Below, one piece after another: positions 1 through 5,163 of a stretch of DNA of 5,163 bases; within the stretch, counting starts at the first letter, position 1, and the number at the start of each line of letters is the position of its first letter. The position numbers and the translations under genes are program-made. The stretch lies in assembly GCA_034436295.1 (NCBI GenBank), contig DAOTVT010000178.1, positions 1 through 5,163 on the forward strand, given 5' to 3'. Origin of the DNA: DTLA01 sp034436295. GTDB lineage: Bacteria > Chloroflexota > Anaerolineae > DTLA01. Under the pieces are notes generated by a model. The model worked only from the letters and a program-made list of their open reading frames with translations. It was not told the DNA's origin and made no database searches.

Positions 1-2672
1 CCATCGCGCCTGCCAGCGGGATGCAGGTCGGCGGTCTGCTCGTGGGGTCGCATGATCACAGCGGCGGGACGAAGGGCCTGAAGATCCCCCACGCGAACCT
101 GTCCAATCTCACTGTGGATGACCACACGCAGTACTACAACGCGGCACGCCATACAAAGGCTCTCCACGATGCCCTGGGCATAGACGCCGGGACCCTGGGC
201 GGCAAAGGCCCGCAGGCGTTCCCGCCGTGGGCGGACTTCAACCGTTCGCAGACGGCCTATGCCGACAGCGCCTACACACTGCCCAAGACTGTGGACACGT
301 GGAGCAACATCCCCGGCGCGACGCTCACCATCACCATCACGGCGATCTCGGACTTCTTCACGTCGTTGCAGGCGAACATCCCGGCCTTATCGGGTGATTT
401 CACCACGACCCTGCGCTTTCGTCTTGCCGTTACGAAGAGCGGCAGCACCACCTACACGGAGACCTTGGAGGAGCGAGGGAAGCAGGAGGCCATGGCGATC
501 CGCGGGCAGTGGGTCTTGCGCGGGTTGGAGCCGGGCACGTACACCTTGCAGGTGCAGGTCAGCCGCAATGCCGCATCCGCCTACGACCGCCCGATGGGGG
601 CGCGCAGGCTATCGGCGCTGGTACTACCTGCCACGCCGGTTGTGGAGGAAACGGGCGACTGGGCCATCACCGTCCCCTCCCAGAGTTTCAAGATGGGCGA
701 CGCGATCAACGTGAACGTCGTCTACAAGCCCAATGCCGCCGTGTGGCTCATGGTCAATAACGAGTGGCACACTGTGGTTCGGGGCAAGACGAACGCCAGT
801 GGCGTTGCGACGCTCACGATTCAGGCCAACAGCCCCAACTTTGTGGAGGGGTATGGCACTCCCAACGTCCCGGCCCTTTTCGTCTTGAGCGTCTGGGGCG
901 AGGGCACGCCGACGAAGGTTGCCCACACCTACATTGCCATCGGCGCGGGCGACCGGTGCGAATTCGTCAACGTAGTGGCCACCCCGACGAGCGTTACGGG
1001 CAAACTCCGCAAAGTGGGCACGACCTCTTATGTCTCCGGCGCGACCGTTTATGTCTGGGGCGATTCGGGCGAAGTCAGCGGCAACACGGATGGCAACGGC
1101 CAGTTCACCATCGCGTGCGATAATCCCCGTTACGTTGTGTTCAAGGGGCATAAACTGAACGATGCCCTCTGGGCGGGGTGCGTTCACACGATCAAAGCCC
1201 CCTTCGCGGCGGTGTTCACCAGGATCACACCCAGGCCGATCTCCTTCGCGTATGACGCGAACATGGAGTTTGACGCGGGACACCATTACCATGTCCCGTG
1301 GTCGGAGGTTCACACGAACGCGCCTGGCGCGAGCAACGAGTTCAATTGGCAAGCCATAGACAAGCATTTGGAAGCGGCGGCGGCGCGGGGCAAGCAATTT
1401 GTCCTGGGCATCTCCATCTACAAGGCCGACGGCGGCTCTACTCCCAATCACCGCGTGATGACTCCAAGTTGGCTGCCGCAATCGGACCGCTATATCCTGA
1501 TGACGAGCGGCGGTGCGCAGGCGTACCTATTCCCCTACGACAGCACCAACACCAAGGCCAAGTATCAGCGATTCATAGAGCAGTTAGCGGCGCGGTATGA
1601 TGGCGATTCGCGCCTGGCTGCCGTCATCATCGCCGCTGGCATAGACGACGAAGCCGTGCGGTGCAAGAACGCCACGGCCGAATGGTCAAGCATCGCGGCC
1701 AATTACGTGTCCGATGCCCAATGGAACGCCTGGCTAAAGTGGATTTACGATCTTTACGTGGCGAACTTCCACAACAAGCCTCTGATTTGGGGTGGATTCC
1801 GGCCTCCAAGTCGTGGCGTTTACAGATTCGCCAAGGATGGCGTCATCTACAAGACCAACATGTTCACGGAGAAGGGGGAGCAGTTATCGTATGGGGGGAG
1901 TGGAAAGCAGGGATGTACGACTCTCCTGGAGGGTTACGTCCCGTGCGGGTGCGAGCCGAAGGGTGGTGCCTTCTTTAACGGTTCCCGCACAGATGAGAAC
2001 AAGAACTTTGTGGAGAGCGACCTCTCCGGCCACCTGTACACCATTGCCACGATGATGCTCAAAGGCAACCGGTTCTGCGACTTCTTCCCGGAGTACTTGG
2101 ACGGTTCAGGGCCGTTCCTCAAGACCTCGCAGGTCATGTGGCGCAGGTTTATCGAGCGGGCTTGGGCCAAAGATACCTGGTGGGTGATCCTGCGGGAGGT
2201 TCCGGCCTCCAGCGATGGGATAGCCTGCCCCACGCCTGCCGGCGGCGCGTGTATGCAGCGCGGGCCGCTCGCGTGGAGGGTAACGTACAGTGGCGGATCG
2301 CTCATTCCGAGGACGGAATGGCTCAATTCGGGCATTCCGGTCTGGTATTACGCTGGCATTACCCGGTACGACTGGACGGCGATTGACTGCTTGCCGTTTG
2401 ACTCCCACAAGCACGGGTATTGGGTCGACGCGTACTGCCAGAATGGAAGAAAGGGCACGATCACGCTCTACTTCCTCGGCGCGTCGGACGGCACGTACAA
2501 CGCCGATCTTTGTTTCTTTGGCACGGGCGGCTTCACGGTTGGGGGCGTGAGCGTCCCGAGCCAGGCCAAGGCGAAGCGGGAGGTGATGCTGACGGGCGTA
2601 CAAGTAACGAGCGGGCAACTCACGATTGACCTGGGGGACAACTATCTCACATTCTTTCATCTATGGAGGTAA
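1..2672 (+). CDS. Phage tail-fibre-like protein with glycosidase-like domain (5' end outside window)
   Basis: Likely a receptor-binding or glycan-degrading tail appendage on the virion. The reading frame is open from base 3 to the TAA at 2670-2672. An ATG at 21 lacks any SD, unlike the downstream genes, so the gene probably starts upstream. Numbering from that ATG: residues 11-67 carry phage stalk motifs (HDHSGGTKG, LTVDDHTQYYNAARH, DAGTLGGKGPQAF). About 75-205 is beta-rich and unassigned. About 212-306 resembles an Ig-like sandwich. About 320-395 resembles a carboxypeptidase-regulatory-like fold (SGATVYVWG, NTDGNGQFT). About 405-760 resembles a glycosidase TIM barrel, with FVLGISIY at 460-467 and AAGIDDEA, whose E544 is a candidate acid/base. 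WWVILRE (720-726) and a beta-rich C-terminus (about 775-883) follow. Stalk motifs are convincing; the hydrolase family and its activity are inference. A non-catalytic carbohydrate-binding barrel is the main alternative. Confidence 0.8.
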   Translation, partial: IAPASGMQVGGLLVGSHDHSGGTKGLKIPHANLSNLTVDDHTQYYNAARHTKALHDALGIDAGTLGGKGPQAFPPWADFNRSQTAYADSAYTLPKTVDTWSNIPGATLTITITAISDFFTSLQANIPALSGDFTTTLRFRLAVTKSGSTTYTETLEERGKQEAMAIRGQWVLRGLEPGTYTLQVQVSRNAASAYDRPMGARRLSALVLPATPVVEETGDWAITVPSQSFKMGDAINVNVVYKPNAAVWLMVNNEWHTVVRGKTNASGVATLTIQANSPNFVEGYGTPNVPALFVLSVWGEGTPTKVAHTYIAIGAGDRCEFVNVVATPTSVTGKLRKVGTTSYVSGATVYVWGDSGEVSGNTDGNGQFTIACDNPRYVVFKGHKLNDALWAGCVHTIKAPFAAVFTRITPRPISFAYDANMEFDAGHHYHVPWSEVHTNAPGASNEFNWQAIDKHLEAAAARGKQFVLGISIYKADGGSTPNHRVMTPSWLPQSDRYILMTSGGAQAYLFPYDSTNTKAKYQRFIEQLAARYDGDSRLAAVIIAAGIDDEAVRCKNATAEWSSIAANYVSDAQWNAWLKWIYDLYVANFHNKPLIWGGFRPPSRGVYRFAKDGVIYKTNMFTEKGEQLSYGGSGKQGCTTLLEGYVPCGCEPKGGAFFNGSRTDENKNFVESDLSGHLYTIATMMLKGNRFCDFFPEYLDGSGPFLKTSQVMWRRFIERAWAKDTWWVILREVPASSDGIACPTPAGGACMQRGPLAWRVTYSGGSLIPRTEWLNSGIPVWYYAGITRYDWTAIDCLPFDSHKHGYWVDAYCQNGRKGTITLYFLGASDGTYNADLCFFGTGGFTVGGVSVPSQAKAKREVMLTGVQVTSGQLTIDLGDNYLTFFHLWR
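2665..2670 (+). promoter_or_regulatory. SD that sets the start of the cysteine-rich gene
   Basis: GGAGGT lies inside the last codons of the tail-fibre gene and ends 4 bases before the ATG at 2675. The other in-frame ATG at 2663 precedes this SD and has only a pyrimidine-rich stretch upstream, so 2675 is the better start. Because the SD overlaps the stop of the preceding gene, translation of the two is probably coupled. Confidence 0.75.
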
Positions 2673-2674
2673 CG

Positions 2675-3109
2675 ATGGATCTCAGTGGGCTGGTGGATGT
2701 TCCAGAAACAGGGCCATTGCCTGCACCGTGCAGGGACGGCTATCGGTTGCGACCTGTTCCGGCAGGGCGCACCAGATCGGAACTATACTGTGGTCAGTGC
2801 GTCTTGCCTCGGTGCGTCCTGACGGGCAAACCGAGAGAAGCCGTGGCGCCTCCGAAGAAGGAGGCGCGCATGTCGCGGGTGGAGCGCGCCGCGTGGCGGC
2901 GCGCGCATGGCGTTGCCGCTGACGGATCGCCATTGAATCGGACCTGTTTCAACTGCACGCGGATTGTGCGGGAGATCGGCGCGGACACGGAGCGATACCG
3001 GTGCAGTTTGCACTGGGATCGGGTCTGTTCGGAGACGACGGTTCGGCGCAGGCCGGGATGCGCCGAGTTTGAGTTGCGGCGGACGCCGCTACAGGAGGTT
3101 GTAGAATGA
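2675..3109 (+). CDS. Cysteine-rich small protein of unknown function (144 aa)
   Basis: I do not recognise this family. The protein has nine cysteines in two groups: C19, C39, C42, C47 (YCGQCVLPRC) and C91, C94, C110, C118, C129 (CFNC, then YRC, RVC and GCAEF). The paired CxxC motifs suggest two metal-binding, probably zinc, modules; an iron-sulfur site or structural disulfides are alternatives. A basic, hydrophilic linker (about 52-78, PPKKEAR, RVERAAWRR) joins the halves. There is no signal peptide or membrane segment. It begins 2 bases after the tail-fibre stop and ends in an ATGA overlap with the hydrolase, so it should be co-expressed with late genes. A role in virion assembly or late regulation is possible but unproven. 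An internal SD plus ATG at codon 66 could also give a 79-residue form with only the second cysteine group. Confidence 0.75.
   Translation: MDLSGLVDVPETGPLPAPCRDGYRLRPVPAGRTRSELYCGQCVLPRCVLTGKPREAVAPPKKEARMSRVERAAWRRAHGVAADGSPLNRTCFNCTRIVREIGADTERYRCSLHWDRVCSETTVRRRPGCAEFELRRTPLQEVVE
2846..2867 (+). promoter_or_regulatory. Perfect 8-bp hairpin covering an internal SD
   Basis: GCGCCTCC (2846-2853) is the exact reverse complement of GGAGGCGC (2860-2867), with a 6-base GAAGAA loop. The 3' arm contains most of an SD (AAGGAGG, 2858-2864) placed 5 bases before an in-frame ATG at 2870. Folding of the mRNA would hide that SD. There is no T-run after it, so it is not an intrinsic terminator. Function is inferred. 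Confidence 0.5.
2884..2904 (+). promoter_or_regulatory. Perfect 9-bp all-GC hairpin inside a coding region
   Basis: GCGCGCCGC (2884-2892) pairs exactly with GCGGCGCGC (2896-2904) around a 3-base GTG loop. It lies 12 bases after the internal ATG at 2870. Its 5' arm (2884-2890) can alternatively pair over 7 bases with GGCGCGC at 2863-2869, the bases just before that ATG, which would break both hairpins. No T-run follows. It may be a pause or translation-control element, or a chance product of GC-rich arginine and alanine codons. Confidence 0.4.
3093..3098 (+). promoter_or_regulatory. SD for the glycoside hydrolase gene, with ATGA overlap
   Basis: AGGAGG ends 7 bases before the ATG at 3106, and the stop of the preceding gene (TGA, 3107-3109) overlaps this start as ATGA. 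This is a typical arrangement for translational coupling, and it fixes the start of the hydrolase. Confidence 0.8.
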
Positions 3110-4212
3110 GCAGGCGATTGAACGGCATTCATGCGGAGAACGTCAGGATCAACGACACGGCGGAGGTGCGCAACGCCATTGCCGGGCCGAACGGGGCGAT
3201 GACCATTTTGCACATGTTGGCTGCGCAGATTTACCCCAACGTTCGCGCCTACAGCAAGGACGTGCTCATCCACATCCGGGCGTACCATCCGAACTGGTAC
3301 AGCCTTGATCCCCAGGAGTGGGCCTTGCAGGTCATGGCCGATCTAGAGCATGTACCGGGCCTGTTGACCGATCCCCTCGTCTTCATCACACCGGCGAATG
3401 AGCCGGACCTGGAGGCCGAGGGGCATCCCAAGGCCGCCAGGCCGGACAGGCCGAACGTGCCCGCGTCGGTTTACGACGAAGCCTTCGCGTGGGCGTTGCG
3501 GTTTACGGAGGCGTGGAAGAAGAACGTCGGGGGAGCGGTGGGGACAGTGCCCCTGGCGGGTGGGCATGACATCCCGGGTATGCCGCCGGACGCGGAGTAT
3601 GGCCTCAACAGTTTCAACGAACTGATCCAAGCCTGCGACATCCTGTGCGTTCATGCTTACTACAACGAGGCGAAGCCCATGTGGGCGCACCTGCGCCCGC
3701 TTCGGCCTCCGTTTGTCGACGGTGGCGAGATGGGGGGGGTCGCCAATCAGTATCCCACGAAGCCCATCTTCGTCTCCGAGTTTGGCACGTGGACGCACGA
3801 CGGGCGAAACCTAGACGGATTGTGGGCGGCGTACACGCGAACGTATGCCGCCTACGAGGCCACGGGGCGATGCCTGGGGATCACGCCGTTCATCTACGAC
3901 AGCGGGCCGGAGCACGGCACGAACGTAATGAGTCCGGCGGTGCGGCGGCTCTTGGCGCGGTTGCCTTCCTATCGTGCCCCGGACTGGCCGTCTTCGGCGC
4001 CGGTCGGGCCGACGGCGGAGGAGGAAGCGGCCAAGAAGAAAGCCCGTGCCGAGTGGGAAGCCGCGGGCGGGCCGGATCACCACTTTGCCGCGCACTGGGC
4101 GGCCATCCGTGGCGGGCCGGTCAGCGTGGCGGAAATCAAGCAGGCGCTGGACAATGCGGAGGCGAGCCTGGGGCAGGTGCGCATAATGCTAGATCGCCTG
4201 TCCCCCAAATAA
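3106..4212 (+). CDS. Clan GH-A-type glycoside hydrolase, candidate endolysin (368 aa)
   Basis: Likely hydrolyses a glycosidic bond by the retaining mechanism. All eight barrel strands can be traced: GIHAEN (7-12), AMTILHML (31-38), VLIHIRAY (53-60), VFITPANEP (92-100), VPLAGGHD (148-155), DILCVHAYYN (178-187), PIFVSEFGTW (220-229) and GITPFIYDSG (258-267). E99 in NEP at the end of strand 4 fits the acid/base, and E225 in SEFG at the end of strand 7 fits the nucleophile; this pairing is the hallmark of clan GH-A (GH5, GH39, GH53 and others). Exact family and substrate cannot be fixed. After the barrel come a proline-rich linker (about 290-303), a charged helix (304-320) and a C-terminal helix (about 339-365), perhaps for wall binding or oligomerisation. 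There is no signal peptide, so export would need the adjacent holin-like protein. A virion-associated depolymerase is the main alternative to a lysin. Confidence 0.8.
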   Translation: MSRRLNGIHAENVRINDTAEVRNAIAGPNGAMTILHMLAAQIYPNVRAYSKDVLIHIRAYHPNWYSLDPQEWALQVMADLEHVPGLLTDPLVFITPANEPDLEAEGHPKAARPDRPNVPASVYDEAFAWALRFTEAWKKNVGGAVGTVPLAGGHDIPGMPPDAEYGLNSFNELIQACDILCVHAYYNEAKPMWAHLRPLRPPFVDGGEMGGVANQYPTKPIFVSEFGTWTHDGRNLDGLWAAYTRTYAAYEATGRCLGITPFIYDSGPEHGTNVMSPAVRRLLARLPSYRAPDWPSSAPVGPTAEEEAAKKKARAEWEAAGGPDHHFAAHWAAIRGGPVSVAEIKQALDNAEASLGQVRIMLDRLSPK

Positions 4213-4216
4213 TATA

Positions 4217-4223
4217 AAGGAGG
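4217..4223 (+). promoter_or_regulatory. SD for the holin-like gene
   Basis: AAGGAGG sits in the 19-base gap after the hydrolase stop and ends 8 bases before the ATG at 4232. It is a near-perfect anti-SD match in an AT-rich leader (AATATAAA), which should favour strong translation. Confidence 0.75.
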
Positions 4224-4231
4224 GTGTCAGC

Positions 4232-4570
4232 ATGGAACTGAAGGATTTTCTCGCGTGGTTGGTAACGGGCGGGGGCGCGGGCGTCATTGCCTACGTCCTG
4301 GTGGATCAAGTGGCGTGGTTGCAAGAACTTGCGCCGCGCACCAAGCGGCTGGCAGCGATCGTCCTGTCGGCGGTCTTGGCGATTTTAGGCTACCTGGTGA
4401 TGATGGCGATGGGCTATGAAGCCTGGCCGCTCACGGTCTACCAGTGGATTGAGCGGCTGTTCTTCTATGCCACGAGCGCCTTCACGCTGTCGCAGATCAT
4501 ACATGGCCAACGCGATCTGCCCGGCGTGCGGTTCACCGAATTGCCCGACGATCCTGCCGAACAATCATAG
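4232..4570 (+). CDS. Holin-like small membrane protein (112 aa)
   Basis: Probably forms inner-membrane lesions that release or activate the lytic enzyme at the end of infection. Three hydrophobic segments are visible: about 6-24 (FLAWLVTGGGAGVIAYVLV), about 40-60 (LAAIVLSAVLAILGYLVMMAM), and a weaker amphipathic one about 69-90 that contains E74 and R75. A basic loop (PRTKR, 35-39) lies between the first two. The tail (91-112) is polar and acidic. Length and topology fit the three-segment class of phage holins, a group recognised by size, topology and position more than by sequence. It follows the hydrolase by 19 bases, the usual place for a lysis partner. No lysis motif is decisive, so another small phage membrane protein remains possible. 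Confidence 0.7.
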   Translation: MELKDFLAWLVTGGGAGVIAYVLVDQVAWLQELAPRTKRLAAIVLSAVLAILGYLVMMAMGYEAWPLTVYQWIERLFFYATSAFTLSQIIHGQRDLPGVRFTELPDDPAEQS

Positions 4571-4599
4571 CGATTAGAGCGAACTCGCATCCAGTAGCC

Positions 4600-4628
4600 T
4601 TGACAACGCGCGAAAAGAGGTGTATACT
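4600..4628 (+). promoter_or_regulatory. Near-consensus sigma-70 promoter
   Basis: TTGACA (4600-4605) and TATACT (4623-4628) are separated by exactly 17 bases. The expected transcript start is near 4634-4636, giving a leader of about 23 bases before the ATG at 4658. A short direct repeat, AGTAAG at 4632-4637 and 4641-4646, spans the expected start and could be a repressor contact or chance. The promoter occupies the largest gap in the window and starts a second transcription unit. No intrinsic terminator is visible between the holin-like stop (4570) and this promoter, so read-through from upstream is likely. Confidence 0.8.
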
Positions 4629-4644
4629 CATAGTAAGATCAGTA

Positions 4645-4652
4645 AGGGGGGT
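4645..4652 (+). promoter_or_regulatory. SD-like G-run for the 141-residue gene
   Basis: AGGGGGGT ends about 5 bases before the ATG at 4658. It is a G-run rather than a canonical GGAGG, but it is correctly placed and supports this start. Confidence 0.6.
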
Positions 4653-4657
4653 GTTCT

Positions 4658-5083
4658 ATGAGTGATACCTTCTTCCGCGTGGAGCATGTCAGCGGCATTG
4701 TAGAGACGACCGACGAGGAGGGCCGGCCGATCTGGTTGGTTCTCCTCGTCGGAGGGCAGACCGTCCGGCTGAAAGAGAGGCCGGACTTTCTGCTGCGTCG
4801 CGAGGAGCCGAAGGATGTTAGCGTTGCCGAGTGGGAGCGGCGGCGGCTGATGTTGAAACAGGTGATGCCCGACATGCCGCGCCGATTGTATAACGCCATC
4901 ATGCGGCTGCCTGGCACGGTGGACATGCAGCGGTTGATGGCGATCGCGGCGGGCGCGGAGAGAGTGGCGGGCATCGGGCGCAACTTCCGCAGGAGTTTGC
5001 AAGATGCCCTACAAATTGAGTCAGAGCGGGAGGACGATCCTGGTAAACCGGGGCGGGCGGTGGGTCGTCTGGAAGCGTCATAA
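4658..5083 (+). CDS. Protein of unknown function (141 aa), promoter-proximal
   Basis: I do not recognise this family. Residues 5-46 look like a small beta-rich domain (FFRVEHVSGIVET, PIWLVLLVGGQTVRLKE). Residues about 54-120 are mainly helical and rich in arginine (VAEWERRRLMLKQVM, RRLYNAIMRLPG, AERVAGIGRNFRRSL). The LPG and VAGIG turns are faintly like helix-hairpin-helix DNA-binding elements, but this is too weak to name a domain. No signal peptide or membrane segment is seen. It is the first gene after a strong promoter, so its expression may be independent of the late genes upstream. Its last 26 codons overlap the next gene in another frame, and the tail (121-141, charged and low in complexity) may be shaped by that overlap. 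Confidence 0.75.
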   Translation: MSDTFFRVEHVSGIVETTDEEGRPIWLVLLVGGQTVRLKERPDFLLRREEPKDVSVAEWERRRLMLKQVMPDMPRRLYNAIMRLPGTVDMQRLMAIAAGAERVAGIGRNFRRSLQDALQIESEREDDPGKPGRAVGRLEAS

Positions 5084-5147
5084 GAGCCACCGGAAGGCGC
5101 TCGCGCAACTGCGGGCGCTATACGTGCATGGGGCTGCGAAAAAGTGA
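5004..5147 (+). CDS. Very basic 47-residue phage protein overlapping the preceding gene
   Basis: The ATG at 5004 has an AGGAG SD (4991-4995) 8 bases upstream, and the frame closes with TGA at 5145-5147. The product begins MPYKLSQSGRTILVN and has twelve Lys/Arg and no Asp or Glu in 47 residues. A short beta-hairpin-like part (TILVNRGGRWVVWKR, 11-25) leads to a helix with HRKALAQLRALYVHG (29-43). The pattern of a conserved Trp/Lys segment followed by a KAxxQLRAL helix is one I associate with small proteins and protein tails common in phage genomes, often near head or portal genes; their function is unknown. It overlaps the 141-residue gene by 80 bases in another frame, so the two are probably coupled. 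The motif makes it more credible than its size alone suggests. Confidence 0.7.
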   Translation: MPYKLSQSGRTILVNRGGRWVVWKRHKSHRKALAQLRALYVHGAAKK

Positions 5148-5163
5148 AATGGGTGAAGTGGTA

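Noticed and set aside
624..1481. A 285-codon open frame on the - strand
   Set aside because: It lies wholly inside the tail-fibre gene and is a product of GC-rich codon bias. The + strand frame has recognisable phage motifs and a plausible fold across the same bases.
2303..2320. 7-bp perfect inverted repeat CATTCCG/CGGAATG with a 4-base loop
   Set aside because: It is an isolated short stem within the tail-fibre coding sequence, with no T-run, SD or start nearby, so it is likely chance.
2106..2660. A 184-codon open frame on the - strand
   Set aside because: It is antisense to the tail-fibre C-terminus, rich in Arg, Pro and Ala as expected of a shadow frame, and shows no recognisable motif.
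2663..2674. Earlier ATG for the cysteine-rich gene
   Set aside because: It has no SD, and the GGAGGT that would serve the gene lies downstream of it, correctly placed for the ATG at 2675.
3645..4217. A 190-codon + strand frame inside the hydrolase gene
   Set aside because: It is a shadow frame with Gly/Arg/Ala-rich translation. The overlapping frame carries the SEFG motif and the last barrel strands.
4571..4599. Possible terminator after the holin-like gene
   Set aside because: Only a 4-bp self-complementary stretch (GCGA/TCGC) with a 2-base loop is present, and no T-run follows.
5144..5163. Start of a further gene at the right edge (GTG at 5144 or ATG at 5149)
   Set aside because: Only 5 or 6 codons are visible and neither start has a clear SD, so it cannot be supported from this window.

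Overview
The window looks like a late-gene segment of a tailed bacteriophage or prophage. Every supportable gene is on the + strand, with short gaps or overlaps and strong Shine-Dalgarno (SD) sites. No tRNA, rRNA, CRISPR array, insertion sequence or attachment site was seen. The DNA is GC-rich (about 60% by eye). The host is uncertain. The glycosidase-like region and C-terminus of the first protein remind me of large secreted proteins of Chloroflexota, so a phage of that phylum is a tentative guess from memory.

Layout: (1) 1-2672 is the 3' part of a very large tail-fibre-like gene. It holds the collagen-free phage-stalk motifs (HDHSGG, DDHTQY, DAGTLGG), then beta-sandwich modules, then a glycosidase-like TIM-barrel region. 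(2) 2675-3109 encodes a small cysteine-rich protein of unknown function. Inside it lie two perfect GC-rich hairpins around an in-frame internal SD and ATG. (3) 3106-4212 overlaps it by ATGA and encodes a clan GH-A-type glycoside hydrolase with both catalytic glutamates visible and no signal peptide. (4) 4232-4570 encodes a small three-helix membrane protein that looks like a holin. Genes 3 and 4 together look like a lysis cassette in which a GH-A hydrolase could take the place of a classical lysozyme or amidase; this is inference.

After a 87-base gap with a near-consensus sigma-70 promoter (TTGACA, 17 bases, TATACT), a second unit begins. It has a 141-residue protein of unknown function (4658-5083) and, overlapping its end in another frame, a 47-residue very basic protein (5004-5147) ending in a small motif common in phage genomes. 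The window ends just after that gene.

Most worth a second look: the hydrolase plus holin pair, the hairpin cluster around the internal start, and the overlapping 47-residue gene.
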